A stretch of 64,000 bases of DNA from Gigaspora margarita (taxonomy: Eukaryota > Glomeromycota > Glomeromycetes > Diversisporales > Gigasporaceae), in NCBI GenBank assembly GCA_009809945.1, contig WTPW01000017.1, forward strand, positions 495,526 to 559,525, written 5' to 3'. The translations under genes and the position numbers were made by a program. Shown here piece after piece: positions 10,755-22,294 of the stretch. Numbering within the stretch: the first letter of the stretch is position 1; each line of letters begins with the position of its first letter. Below the pieces are notes generated by a model, which was not told the origin of the DNA, made no database searches, and saw nothing but the letters and a program-made list of their open reading frames with translations.

Positions 10755-11572
10755 AAACCCTCCTTTTGCAAATTAATCCTTACTAAATCTATTAACATTT
10801 TTTCTAAAAAACTACCTAATTCTAAATTTCTAATTAATACTATCTCAATAGGTTCTATAAAAATCGACTCTGCAATACAGCTTTCTGTACTTGCTATTTG
10901 TAAAATGGGTCTCTTTTGTAAAACTAGTGGTGTCTCTATTAACCATTTTTGATCCCTTCTTACTACCCCTTCTAATCTTCCTAAAATCTCTTTGTTGTTA
11001 ACTTTTATAATACATCCATTTTCCTTATCTTCCCCCTTGAGTGATATTTGGCAATTTGAACATCTTCTAAGTACAAACCCCTTGCTACAGTTATCCTCCA
11101 CTAACCAGTAGTCTACTACGAGCCTTGTTTTCATTATCTTACTAACTCGGCCTATGAGAAGTTCCTCATCTGAGTAATTTTCCTTCTTGTAAATGATCCA
11201 GTCTTTGAATCTTCCATCGCTTCTTAAAGGCTTTAGCTTTGTCGTTAAAGCTATGTTATTCAGCCTTCTCATCAAGAAAATATTCTTTAACCTCCTGGAT
11301 GATGCCTCATATATCACTTTATCTTTGATATGTCTAAACCATTTAGCCTTAGGGCCCTTTGTACTCTTTCCTCGCAGTCTCTTGAGTTGCTGCCATGTTA
11401 TAAGTGACGTTCCTTCATAGGTTATCAACTGGTTCAAATAAAATATTTCTAACTCCTGATGCCCTTTTAGAACTCGTTTGGCATCTCCGATCTCTAATAA
11501 ATCTCTAATTGCCAATGTATCATCTGAACGAAACTTTTTGTTTACTTGCATTTGAAAATACAAGTCATACAT
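10646..11572 (-). pseudogene. LINE copy 2 post-RT connection region
   Basis: 308 residues that match by eye the region between RT and RNase H of copy 3: NQLITYEGTSLITWQQLKRLRG here against NQLLDLDSEKMITWQQYKGY there. A probable zinc ribbon CSKGFVLRRCSNCQISLKG lies at about residues 163-181. The last 60 residues are out of frame. The true protein shifts near 10750 into the RNase H frame, where the wrong frame reads FCLFFTRMVHGI and the right one FVFYTDGSW. RT itself is absent. Confidence 0.7.
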
Positions 11573-11589
11573 TTTGCATTTCTCGATGG

Positions 11590-13610
11590 TATGTATAATT
11601 TACCATGTGAAGAATGATTCAAACCAAACAATATTTTAATATTAGGTATTATTCCAGGTCCAAATGAGCCTAGTAAGTATCAAATCAATAATTATTTTGC
11701 GTTAATTGTTGATGAGTTAATTGAAATTTCCTCTGGTGTAGAATTACTAACAACATGTAAATAAAAAGATAGATGAAAGATATATATAGCATTAATATTA
11801 TCAGCTAGTAATGTCCTGCTGCAAGAAAAATTTGCGATTATGCAAGTCATACTATAAAATGCCATCATTGCCCAAAAGGTGCAACATATAACCATGGATC
11901 CAGAAGAAATCACTATGGTAGTTTTGAAGATATAGATAAATAGTTTGATCCAGTAGATATTTCACAATATTTTGATGCAGCAAAGCAATGGTTATCCTGT
12001 ACAAATCACCAAAATCGTAAAAATATACCAAAAAAAACAGAAATAAGATGGTCAGAACTATATTGGCTAAATTATTTTGATCCAGTTACATTTATAGTAG
12101 TTGATCCAATGAATTAACTGTTCTTAGTACAAACAAGTGGATAATGAAATAATATATATTAGATCATGGTAAACTTAGCAAAAACAAACTTTCAAAAATT
12201 GAAACATATATAATACATATTAAAGTACCATCAGATATAGGACATATTCTATCAAAAGTCACGTATGTATCAGAAGGGTTTAGTCAATTTATGGCTGATC
12301 AGTAGAGGGTATTCTATCAAGTGTATGCTATTCCATATATGTGGAATTTGCTCAAATATGAAAATAGAGAAATTATTTTTAATTTTGTCTGTGCATACAA
12401 TTCATTAATAAACTAAATAGTTAAGCAAAGTAATCTAGACAAAGTATATAATCGACTAGTAAACATAGCGCAATTAATTAAGGAACATTAGGTCCACACC
12501 TAATATTGTCAAATATCCATTTATCTCTTTATATTAAGCAATGTTGTCTAGATCATGGTCCACTATATACATATTGGTGTTATTCTTTTGAACAAATGAA
12601 TAGTCTGTTAGGTACATATTCAACAAGTAATTGATCAATTGAACCTGAACTTATGCACATCCTAATGAAAAATGTACAGGTAGAATTTTGAATAAATTCT
12701 ATCAGTAGTAATGAAGCCAGGTTTTTATTGGATCTAGCTCTTCCTCTTTTAGATAAAAAAGTATGTGGGAGCTTAAAAATGACCAAACAGTTTGAAAATG
12801 AGGATTTGGTGGTATAGCTAAATATGGCAAATAGAATTGTGCTAGTAGGAAAATTACGGGATTAGAAAGATATCCTAGAAAAATGATAAAAACAATTAAG
12901 GGTAGGGGTACATATATCATTTTTATATAGTTTTATATGGTATTTTGAAATTTTCATATAAAACTGATATATGCTACTAATAAAACTTTTAAATTACAAC
13001 CAATTTTCATTAAAATTTTACAAAATATAAATAAAACAATTTATCTATTATAGTAAAATTTTGAACTATTATTATATTTTAAAAAAATATAGTTGTATAT
13101 ATCACAAAGTTTTTCTGTGTGAACCCAAATTTTTCTGGGGTTACACAAAGTCACTAATTCTGATTGGTCAATTTACGTAAATTTATAAGTTAGTTTTATT
13201 ACTAAATTTTAATACCCAATCTTTAAAAATATATTTTTTACTGAGTTTTTAACCAATTTTAATAATTTTACTATTATTAAAATTAGAAAAACCTGCTCTA
13301 CAAACTTGTCTTAAGTATTAAAATTAGTTTACTTAATATAATTTTTCATAAAATTAATTATAAAAAAAATTTACCATTAAGTTTATATATAATTTTAAAA
13401 TAGTACCCCCTACCCTTAAAGAGAATGTAAATCTTTTTGATAATATTTATAATAATTTAGTAGAATATCATAATACATTATATGAATGTGAATTATATGT
13501 ACAACTACCAACAATTGATTGAGTTGTTATCCAATTTGGGAGATTAAAGATTGGAGCAGATATATATAAATCAAATATTGTTTCTAGATATGAAAATCGC
13601 TTATATATTA
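11590..13610 (+). pseudogene. Tnp2-like (CACTA/Plavaka-type) transposase pseudogene
   Basis: Coding sense on the plus strand is recognisable through many stops and shifts. It includes MYNLPCEE, then NILILGIIPGPNEPSKYQIN at about 11633-11690. Next come KCHHCPKGATYNHGS, RWSELYWLNYFDPVTF and VVDPMN (normally DPMHNL) near 12045-12115. Near 12555-12680 it reads DHGPLYTYWCYSFEQMN.LLGTYSTSN, and after an inserted element the C-terminal QFGRLKIGADIY (13525-13570). These blocks occur in this order in Tnp2-domain transposases of basidiomycete Plavaka and plant CACTA elements. The N-terminal part is missing or replaced by LINE copy 2. Minus-strand frames here are shadows. Confidence 0.75.
12900..13415. 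mobile_element. 516-bp TTAA-flanked inverted-repeat element
   Basis: Starts GGGTAGGGGTAC and ends GTACCCCCTACCC, with TTAA on both sides (12896-12899 and 13416-13419). It lies inside the Tnp2-like pseudogene. Conceptually removing it with one TTAA joins RKMIKT to IKENVNLFDNIY in one frame, which supports both ends and the 4-bp duplication. A TTAA target is the hallmark of piggyBac-type elements, although piggyBac ends begin CCC rather than GGG. No coding frame is present, so it is non-autonomous. Confidence 0.75.
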
Positions 13611-13620
13611 GATTGAAGCA

Positions 13621-16011
13621 ATGGCTTGTTTTGAAAAAAAAAATGAGGCTGAACAAAAAGCGCTTGATCGTTCATTAGCATATCAATATTATGTGATGTG
13701 CTGGAATCAAAGCATGGCCATACCGCTTTGGAATTTAAGGGATGAGTTTGCTGAAAATAACAATCTTACGTGGGTAGATAGTGTTAACGTCTTGACGAAG
13801 CTCCTATATGACTGAGAAAAAAAAGAGCAAGAGCCAGCATTTTACAGCTTTAAACAGCTGCGATGAGAGATGGTGGCTAAAGATTTCAGCCTATGTGGTT
13901 TTTTTGATTCTATTTATAATGCATCTCTTTCTGAAAACAGAAGCAATAAGTATCTAGATAAGCTAGATAAAAAATTGGCAGTAGAATGTTATATTATTTG
14001 TAGTAACAAAAATTCTAAACTAACAGCATTTAAAAAAGATATTTCACTTTTTGTAGATTTAATGGGGGTTTCTACAGAAGCTATAGATGCCTTATCACAT
14101 GCTGGCATAACGATTTCATGTAGGCATCTTGACAGGAAGAAGACAGCTATCGCCAATAATCATCCGTATAGGGTTGCTTCATATATAGAGAGTAAAAAAA
14201 GCAATGCCTTAGTGCTTAACGTTGATGATTATCATAATATTCATACTAAANNAACTCCGGATACATGTTCAACATCAACTGCAGCACATATGACAACCTT
14301 GCTGCTAAATTGTGTTGATACGGTGGNGATTCCACGAATNACACCAAANGGTATATCAGTTNATAACCCAAAATTAATTGACTCTGATCTTATATGTACT
14401 TTTTTAGATTACTGCTATATGGGACGAATGGCTAAAACGTTTAATGACCAGTTTCATTATAAAATACCTTCAGACGAAAGGCTTGAAAATATGACTCTTC
14501 ACAAATACGACAACCGCATAAAAGAACGACGGGAAGAGTGTAAAATGAAAGATACAATTCTTTTAGACTTTTTTGAATTAAGTATAAAAGAGATAGATTC
14601 GTATATTATTGCTTTACATGAAGTTCATAAGAATCCCTTATTAACTAATTATTTGACTAATTCCATTATTCCAGTTGTAGCCGATTGGCCTGGGCAGGTT
14701 TTTACTCAGCAAGCTATTACTCTTCTTTTGCTTAATCGTGAAGATAATGTACTGAATAATATATTATCTTTTATTCCAATTATTGGTGTTCTTCATATTC
14801 AACTGAATTTACTCGAATCTATACTAAAAATTTTTTGGGATTTTTTTAATAGGGAGTATCAATATGTCTTTAGTACAAGTAAGGCTTTAAGTAAAATGCT
14901 AAGCCCATATCGAATATTCGTGCTTTTAGAGCTAGTAAGAAGTGCTTGAAAAGAAATAAAACCAATTGTAATAGGTAAGTTTAATAAGTATTGTAAAGAT
15001 ACTGAATTTTTATTTTTGTTTGAATTATTAGACAATACGGTACTAGTTGGATTAGACATATATTCGACTTTATTTCAATCTGGGGATTGGGAATCATATA
15101 TCAAAGGAGTATTTCATGCTTGGTGTATTTTTTTGCAGTTTGAAAGGCGTAATTATAACAAAGCGCCTTTAGCTTTTCTTTCAAATATATTCTATTGGAG
15201 TCAGAATAATCACCCAATATTAGATGTACTAAAAAGCCATTTAGTTAAATTTACAGATTACCCTGTTGAGAATATGCACAGCAGAATACGATGACAGACC
15301 TTATCTTGTGATGGCCCGCAGCAGCTTTCTAAAATAGCCAAAGTCATTGCAATGATGCTAAAAAGACTATTAATGCATTTGAAGATGCATTTGTCACTCC
15401 GAAAAAGTCTACATACGCAGATAAAGATACTTTGGCTTTATTAACGAAAAAGGTGAAGGTGTTTCTTCTTGAAATCTTTGGTAATATTTATCAAAGATTA
15501 GGCCAAAGTTCTGTCGTTAAAGGCCCAGGAAAGAAAATTACCTACAAATTGGCGTCGCTGGATATAATTGTAGACAAAAAACAAATACTGTTGGGGTTTA
15601 GCAGTGAGCATTTGCTATCATATGACAAATGTGATCATTGTCATAATTATTATGCGACGGGACAGGTAAAGGCTCTATGGTTATTGCATGTGGTCATAGA
15701 TACCATGAGAGCTGTTTCACTTTATTGAATGGAAAATGTTATTATTGTGAAATTTTTCTCAAATTGGGTATAAAAAATAATGTCTCTTCTCTACTTTCAC
15801 GATTAAGCGAATTAGATAAATCGAATCGAAGTCAAAGTCAAATCTTCGAGAAATAATTGAAGCCGATGAAGACAGTCCACAAGATCAGAGAATAGAAAAT
15901 GAAGATGATATATTAGAAGTATTTCGAAAAGACAAGCAAGCATTGCCAAAGGCGGAGCAAGCTTATTCTATAGCTCTTGAAAAATTTTTAAATGCTAATA
16001 TAGTTATTTAA
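13621..16011 (+). pseudogene. DUF6589-like transposase-type protein, broken
   Basis: A long protein is read through several stops and shifts: 13621-13815, 13870-14949 (359 codons, the core), 15016-15294 and 15300-16011. Core motifs are SNKNSKLTAFKKDISLFVDLMG, the acidic NVDDYHNIHTK (about 14220-14250), HMTTLLLNCVD, HKYDNRIKERREE, LLDFFELSIKEIDSY, ADWPGQVFTQQAI, and PIIGVLHIQLNLLESI. These occur in the same order in the DUF6589-type proteins of fungi as I remember them. The group is suspected to be transposase-derived. Several N bases fall in the core. Terminal repeats could not be located. The final frame ends TAA at 16009-16011 after an acidic tail. Confidence 0.65.
15600..15780 (+). other. 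RING-H2-like zinc finger in the DUF6589-like pseudogene
   Basis: After LLSYDK the sequence reads CDHCHNYYATG. A one-base shift gives GKGSMVIACGHRYHESCF and then GKCYYCEIF. The spacing C-x2-C, C-x-H-x2-H-x2-C, C-x2-C is that of a RING-H2 finger. RING fingers usually bind E2 enzymes in ubiquitin transfer. A role here is only inference. The shift lies at about 15662. Confidence 0.55.
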
Positions 16012-17049
16012 TATTGGTATTTTTTTTTAATGTAATTTAATTCTATTTATTTAATAAAGTTTTTATTTAAAAATTTAGATTTTATTTATTTATTTATTTA
16101 TTTTTTGAATAAGTGAAATAAATTAAAGAATTTAGAATTTAATATACATTACAATAAATTTATATAACTCTAACCTGACTATTACGTATGTAACTTGTAA
16201 TATGCCACCTAACCAACTTGCTGCTATTCTTTTAAATATTATTTAACTGCTAATCTATTAAAAAAACCCCATTCAATTACATCTTCATATTCTTTAGTTC
16301 TAAGCTGAAATTCTTTAACAAAGCTATCAACGCCTTATTTTCGTTCATCTATCTTTGAATTATTTTCTGAAAGCTTTAGATCGGTTGCTATTTTACCTAT
16401 GTTTCATCATTTTTTCTAGAGACCAAATAAAAAAAGATTCAATAGTCAAATTTAGCCAAGATGAATTTAAAACTGTCGTATAAAAACTATTACAGTACCA
16501 ATTTATCGAATACTAACATATACGCAGTTGTTGTAGCATTTTGAGTTGATCTGTATACTTTGAGATAGCTATTCTTTAATTGTATACTGTATATATATCT
16601 GTAAGCTTATTAAACATGTAAATATGAATTAGAAAGAAGCAGCTACGAAATACTTATAGTAAAGAGAAACCAGTGCACTTATCTGTTAGTAAAGGTAAAG
16701 GCATTGGCAGATCATGCATTTGAATCAGTAAGTGAATTTGAATTGGGTATTGTAATAACAGTATACTGTATATAACATACAGTAGTTGCGGTTGTAAGTA
16801 TTATATTAGAGCAAATTATTTAAAATATAAGCAGTTAGAAAAGCGAAGAGCTAATAGCTAATAATAAAGAAACGTATAACTTACTGGCGCTAATATCACG
16901 ATACTGTATATAAAATTCTGCATTCTAATTGGTCGATTTAGCTCTGAGTCAGACCTGAGTCACAATTTTCAGATCTGGAAGGCTTGTATAACAATGATTG
17001 TCCACCATGCTCACGAAAACAGAAAGTTCTAGAATAACCGAATGACACA
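16012..17049. other. Intergenic AT-rich region
   Basis: Poly-T and TTTA steps (16080-16110) follow the pseudogene. 16300-16450 has weak minus-strand coding sense (SLEKMMKHR-like) that I cannot assign. 16700-16960 has several short ACTGTATATA motifs. No gene or firm element ends were seen. Confidence 0.4.
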
Positions 17050-17233
17050 ATAGAGGTACAGGCACCATTATGATAAAACCCAAATATAAAATAGTACCGG
17101 GCTACCTACTCGACAAGGTGCTACAAAGGTCCGGTGACTACCTGGGCAATTAGGAAATGCAGAACTAATTGAGGCATAAGAAAGTACAAAAATTGAACAA
17201 ATCAGAGCTAATAAATACACACCCTTACTATTT

Positions 17234-18135
17234 GTGGAAGATGCTGAAGAAATTGCTGCAGTTAGAATTTTAGGAGAAGTTATAAAAGAAATTGAGAAAA
17301 GTAGCAGGCTTGCAGAGTTTAGATACAAGCCAAAAGGAAATACCTTGCAGCAGGAATTGGCCGAAGCGAATGCAAATTATGTAAAAGAAAAAGGAAATAC
17401 ACAAAGCAGAGTGAACAACATGAGAAGAGAGGAGCAAAAGAGAAGTGAATCTCAAGAAGTAAAGAAAAGAAAATCAATAGCTGAAGCTGCAAAAGAAACA
17501 AAAAAGGTGTTATTAAGAGAGAAAGATAGTCTAGATATAGAAAAGAAAATAGATAGCCAATGGCGAAAAGTAAGAGAAGGAAAAATAAAGCCATTTGGTG
17601 AAGGAATGAAGACGCTTAGCCCAATCCAAAAAGAGAAACAGAAAAGTAACGAAGCAGAAGACGAGAACAGTGGAGACTAGGAGCAGTCAATAGAAATAAG
17701 AGGGACACCACTAGAACAAAGTGCTTAGGCACCACACAATAGGCCATGTATTGACCAAGAGCTGGCGATTGCAAGAATCCCAGTATGTAAAGTTCCTGGT
17801 GAGACAAAGGAAGAAAGAATGAAAATGGTCAAATGGGTACTACGAGATAGCAGACATGTCACAAAAATAGATGAGGTGTTTGCAAAAGGTAATGTATAGG
17901 TAGAAATTACCTTCAACTGTAAAACAGGTCAGAAAGAAGCTATAGACCACACAAACAGAAAAGATAAAGGTTGGTTCAAGATAATTCTGGACAAGATACC
18001 GGAGATAAAAAGAGAAGGAGAGGTACAAAAAGGTCCACAGAAGGAGCCAAAAAAGGTTAACCAATCCAAAGAAGACCAAAACATCAAAATACTAAATAGA
18101 AAAGAGGAAGAAAAGAGAAAGACAGTGCTTACAAT
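17234..18135 (+). pseudogene. LINE copy 3 ORF1, first segment
   Basis: An open frame of 148 codons (17234-17680) rich in Lys and Glu has heptad-like charged runs (EVKKRKSIAEAAKETKK), consistent with a coiled coil. Coding sense continues past stops near 17680, 17725 and 17899, through ..ERMKMVKWVLRDSRHVTKI and KTGQKEAIDHTNRKDKGWFKIILDKI. It then continues to TVLTIWDLLKE just before 18136. ORF1 proteins of LINEs bind element RNA. The segment KTVLTIWDL matches YLFTIWDLQKEM of copy 5 ORF1, so both copies share this protein. Confidence 0.65.
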
Positions 18136-18879
18136 ATGGGACCTTCTGAAAGAATAAGTAAACAAGAAGTAGAGAATTTGAGCAGAAAAATTGGTAGTGT
18201 GGGAAGTGTTCAAATTAAGCGTAGTAGAAATAGAGCACTAGCAGTAGTAAAAATAAATAAGAATATTGTAGAAGAGCTCATTCCATGGGTGGTACCCATA
18301 GAAAATGGCAAACTTGCCAGAGTGTCAACTGGAAAGGAAGACCATAAAAGAAAAGACGCAAGGCACCAACATGTAACAAAGCTATATGGAATTCCAGAAG
18401 GAGCCTCAGAGACATTGTTACTTCGTGGTTTGAGACAGAAAGGGGCGAAAGCAGTATACATACCACGTAGAAGAAGCGGTAGCATGAAGCAAAGTGCTGT
18501 TATCACATTCAAAGACCAGAAGGATTTAGAAAATGCAACAACAAAACCCATAAAATACAACAATTGGACTCTCATATGGGCGAACGAGGTGAAGAAAAGA
18601 GAGATAAGGTTAAAGAGGAGCCTCAACAAAAGGGAGGAGGTGAAGTTAGTTAAGGTTGAAGAAGGAGAAACAGAGGAAATAGATGGAAAAGAGAAGACAG
18701 AGGTTTTGACAAAAAAAAAGAGCAGTAACGGAGAAAACTACAAGAAATCAGGCACAAAACAGTATGACGAGAAGAAGGTCCAAGCAAGACTGGACAGTCA
18801 CCAAGAAACCTTATTGAAAATAATGGAAAGACTAGAAGAAATTAGTGCTAGGTGGGTGGAGCCCACCCAGCGCTCCTAA
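18136..18879 (+). CDS. LINE copy 3 ORF1, RRM-like RNA-binding segment
   Basis: An open frame of 247 codons directly continues the first segment after one stop. Two RRM-like units are suggested. Residues about 10-45 have LSRKIGSVGSVQIKRSRNRALAVVKI. Residues about 80-150 have HVTKLYGIPEGASETLLLRGL, AKAVYIPRR, KQSAVITFKDQKDLENA and NNWTLIWA, the pattern of beta1 to beta4. Copy 5 has the same layout. A Lys/Glu-rich tail follows. The likely role is binding LINE RNA in the cytoplasmic particle. It is probably not a full protein on its own since the upstream stop removes the first half. Confidence 0.6.
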   Translation: MGPSERISKQEVENLSRKIGSVGSVQIKRSRNRALAVVKINKNIVEELIPWVVPIENGKLARVSTGKEDHKRKDARHQHVTKLYGIPEGASETLLLRGLRQKGAKAVYIPRRRSGSMKQSAVITFKDQKDLENATTKPIKYNNWTLIWANEVKKREIRLKRSLNKREEVKLVKVEEGETEEIDGKEKTEVLTKKKSSNGENYKKSGTKQYDEKKVQARLDSHQETLLKIMERLEEISARWVEPTQRS

Positions 18880-19104
18880 AGGCGCCAAAGTTGATCAAAC
18901 AGACATGGATAGGGAGATTGGAGATTTCCTGCAAAACAAGAGGAGGGTATTTAACGAGAGAAGATTGCTTGAAAGAGGAACAGAAGAGACATCTCCCTAT
19001 CTCACAAATAAAAAGTGCAGAAAAGGAAAAGGAAAAGTAGAAGGAGAAGAGACAAGAAGAGAGTCGCTAAAAGAAAAATGAAAAAAAGAAGGTAGAAAAG
19101 AGAT

Positions 19105-19926
19105 AAAGCTCGCATGCCACAATATCAATGGGCTCAAAACGAAAGGTTGAAAACTCGAAAGCCTGCTCAATTGGGCAGAAGAAGAAAGTATTGCAATAAT
19201 AGAAATAACAGAAACGAACATGGCAGAAAGAGAAGAGAACTTTCTAGCATATAACACAAATAAGAAGTATAAAGGATACTGGTCGAGTGCCGCAGAAGAA
19301 AAGAAAAAAGGTTCAGGCATTAGGATCCTAATAGATGAGCAATGGGAGAAGCATGTAGGTGCAGTAAAGAGAGTAAGCGAATATATGATAGAGATCACGT
19401 TATTCCTAAAGCAGATGGAGTTAGTAATAATAGGAGTATATATGCCGCCGAATGACAAAATTGCCGTGAAAAACTCTAACAAAGAATTGTAGAAGTTGTT
19501 TTCAAAAGAAAAAATCAGACACAAATAGCCATCATGGGTGACTTTAATCACATAGCAGATAATGTGCTAGATAGAATGCATCCTCAAACAGTAAATTACA
19601 AGAGGCTACTGGCTTTCAACTGGTTAAAGAGACAAGACTTTAGAGATACCTATAGAGATCTGCATCCAACAGACCAGGAATACACATGGTCAAATGAGGA
19701 GACTGCAACCAGAATTGATTATATATGGTTATCTGATGGTTTAGCATCTGGGCTACATAAAGCAGAAATTGAGGAAGCAACGGAGGTCACAAAAAGTGAC
19801 CACAAAATAATAACAGCAGAAATATGGATAGGCCACGTGACAGCACAAACAAGCAAAGCTAATGTCAAAAGGAAAAGTCACGTGAGAACAGTCTATTTGT
19901 ATGATCAGGTAACAATCGAAGACTAG
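19105..19926 (+). pseudogene. LINE copy 3 endonuclease (EEP fold), broken
   Basis: Starts IKLACHNINGLKTKG (about 19105-19148). It then has IEITETNMAE with the catalytic Glu, YWSSAAEEKKKGSGI, VVIIGVYMPPND-like sequence, the IMGDFNHIADNVLD motif (19530-19575), EYTWSNEETATRIDYIWL (19678-19730) and TKSDHKIITAEI with the SDH triad (19790-19820). Stops occur near 19149 and 19490, with a frame change near 19500. Motifs for catalysis are all still legible. It would nick target DNA for LINE insertion. Confidence 0.8.
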
Positions 19927-19944
19927 GAAAACTACGCACATGAA

Positions 19945-21002
19945 GTGCAGAAGCAGTTAGAGAAAGGAAATGCATTAGCCCTGGTACAGCAGGAAGAACA
20001 AGATGTAGAGAAGCAAATTAGAAGAATAAATCAGGCCTGGGATACAATTGAGGCGGCAATACTAACAGGTGCAAACAGACATATACCCAAGAAAAAGGTA
20101 TACAATACAGTAGCAAATAGAAGAAGTGGTCACAAAACCCAGTCGCAAAGACAGTATGTTACAGAGATACAAAGACTGATCAAGTTTGCAATGACGAAAA
20201 GAGAACAAGTGGTTATGGAAGAAGAGAATTTAGAGGTCAATGACAGAATTGGGATGTTAAGTAAGAAGCTAGGAGTAAATCTTTCAAGGCTACATAGGCA
20301 ATGGTCGAATGCATGGATTGAAGATATGAAAGGTTGGCAAAAGATCTTACAAGAAAGAAGAAAGACAGAATGGGAGCAAGAGCAAAGAAGACAAATCGAA
20401 GAGAATATAGACAAAAGGTATGCAATAATCAAAACCAACTAAAGAAAAATGATAGCTAGCCTGCTGAATAGACCATACAAGAAACTAGTACTTGATAGGT
20501 ATATGGAACAAAGAGAGAAGGAGTCAGTACTAGAGATTGAACCAGAAACAGTAAAAAAAGGTGTAATGGCACACAATGAGAACCAATTTAGAAAAAGAGC
20601 AACTAGGTTAGAAGAAATGTCAGAAAAATGGAAAGAATTATACAGACCTCGGAAAGACATTGATGCGAAATGGTATAGTAAAGTAGAAAAGGAGGTAGAG
20701 CCAGAAGAATAGAGAGAAGTGCTGGGAGAGCTAAAAATAGGAACAGCACCAGGGATTTCTGGCATAAGCTATGTGTTAATTAAACGTGCAGGCGAGAAAA
20801 TACAAGAAATCTTTAAAGGTCTCGCAAACTTATGTATTAAAACAGGAGAAATACCGGCAAAATAGAAGATAGCTCAAGTTTACCCAATAGCGAAGGATAT
20901 AGAGTGGGTTATAGTCTAAACAATATTCGTCCGATAGCACTAATTAAAACCTTCAGAAAAGTTGTAACAAAAGTTATAACAAGAATACTTGCTAAAGTAT
21001 TT
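19945..21002 (+). pseudogene. LINE copy 3 linker and RT amino part
   Basis: The linker (19945-20712) is a charged helical region with WDTIEAAILTGANRHIPKKKV, matching the corresponding ISSTILKAAMKHIP of copy 5. It ends LYRPRKDIDAKWYSKVEKE. RT begins with GTAPGISGISYVLIKR (about 20740-20790), the usual start of LINE RT, and continues LANLCIKTGEIP, NNIRPIALIKTFRK and RILAKVF, then breaks at 21002. Stops lie at 20443, 20712 and about 20862, with a frame change near 20890. The rest of RT resumes at 21709 and 22303. Confidence 0.75.
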
Positions 21003-21006
21003 GTAG

Positions 21007-21708
21007 TGTTATCCTATATCTACTTCTTTTAAGATAGTAGGTAACTAGAGCGATCTTAGACAGTGATCACTTTGTGTAACCTCACTTGTTACTGTGATTT
21101 AACTAAGTCGGAAGGCATTTTTCAAGAAAACTTAACAAAGAAGATTTATGGTAATTTGCAATTATGAAAGAGGCAACAATTAAAAGTATATGAAGATACT
21201 AGTAACTGTTTAATTTGTGTAGTAAATAAAGGTTTTATTTATTGAAAGAGTATGAAGACTCGATGTTGAACTTGGGGTCCACATCGGCTGCTTTTATACA
21301 TTTTTGTTTTTCACAAATGTAACGGGCTATATCTATTACATGTGCAATAAATGCCATATCTATTACTAATAAAATATATAGTATAAATAATATAAATGTA
21401 ATATATGAAATAAATGACATATGTGGTATAAATAAAATATAGAGTATATATGCTATAAATATGACATGTTTTATAAATGCCATATATGCACTTTGGCGCG
21501 CAGTAGATCTCCTAGCCAATCAAATTGTAGATCCTATACTTGATTGTTCATTGGTTCCTATCTTGGCAACCGGTGGTCGTACAGGGATGATCTATAGCTC
21601 ATTCGAACCGTCTCATCGAGCTGAGTCGAATGGTAGTTGTTTCATCGAATTCAGATTATTGGATCGAGAGTTATGCCCGTTTTTTTTTTGTATTTTCATA
21701 GGTCAACA
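21007..21708. mobile_element. Solo LTR (TGTT..AACA), 702 bp
   Basis: Begins TGTTATCC and ends GGTCAACA, the TG..CA ends of retrotransposon LTRs. The flanks are GTAG at 21003-21006 and GTAG at 21709-21712. Removing it with one GTAG joins RILAKVFV to EREILKG. This gives the same residue spacing as copy 5, which has LDKVMRENNILKG at this place. No internal domain or second LTR is present, so it is a solo LTR left by recombination. An AATAAAGG motif near 21225 could be a polyadenylation signal. The 4-bp duplication is short, but frame restoration supports it. Confidence 0.7.
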
Positions 21709-21731
21709 GTAGAAAGGGAAATCCTTAAGGG

Positions 21732-22294
21732 TAGAGGTCTTATCCGGTCAAAAATTTTGTATTCGGATATTCATTTGGTCAATCTTATTAATATTCAAAT
21801 ATTCATTCAAAAATTTTGAAAATATTCAATGAATATTCACTGAATATTCATTAAATATTAAATATATAGTATTAAATATAAAAAAAAATAAAGTAGTATA
21901 ATTCAAAAACAAATAATTTTAAAAATTCTCTCTAAGAAATTTGTTGTCTTAATCCAAAGCCACAATTTTGTTGAAGTAGATATTTATTTAATTTATAATT
22001 ATAAAAGTTATAATATTTTAAAGTTTATATATATTTAAAATATTGGTATTAAAAATTAGTTATATATATTTTTTAACTAATTAGAATTTATTATACAAAA
22101 ATTAGCCAATCATATTTGATTATTAATATCAAAATTTGCTACTTTTAATATATATATATTCAATGAATATTCAATGAATATATTTAGTGAAAATTTCAAA
22201 TATTCGAATATTCATTTGGTGAAAATTTTATATATTCAAATATTCAAACATTCAGTGAATATTTGAATAAAACATTCATCGGATCAGACCTCTA
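21732..22294. mobile_element. hAT-like non-autonomous element, 563 bp
   Basis: Starts TAGAGGTCTTATCCGG and ends CGGATCAGACCTCTA, with an 8-bp flank CTTAAGGG (21724-21731) and CTTTAGGG (22295-22302). Removing the element and one flank restores ILKGPNYAGLPG of the LINE RT. Eight-bp duplications and ends of the form YARNG (here TAGAG) are typical of hAT elements. The inside is AT-rich with many copies of the palindrome-like TATTCA..TGAATATT in both orientations. No coding frame is present. Confidence 0.75.

Larger units (their letters stand above)
9118..11585 (-). mobile_element. 5'-truncated LINE copy 2
   Basis: The minus-strand element keeps only the region after RT: connection, RNase H, zinc knuckle and 3' UTR. 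The 3' end on the plus strand is a T run (about 9118-9127) followed by CCTTTGACAATCTTGC, which matches the 3' end of copy 5 (T run then CCATTCGGCAGTCTTGC at 40502). The 5' end stops abruptly near 11585, where a Tnp2-like pseudogene begins. Truncation at the 5' end is usual for target-primed reverse transcription. No convincing target duplication was found. Confidence 0.75.

Noticed and set aside
11692..12920. Minus-strand frames of 68-73 codons
   Set aside because: Tnp2-like protein motifs read on the plus strand; the minus frames have no recognisable sense.
17068..17916. Several minus-strand open frames (61-91 codons) opposite LINE copy 3 ORF1
   Set aside because: They are Phe/Leu/Ser-rich mirror frames of a Lys/Glu-rich coding strand and have no motif.
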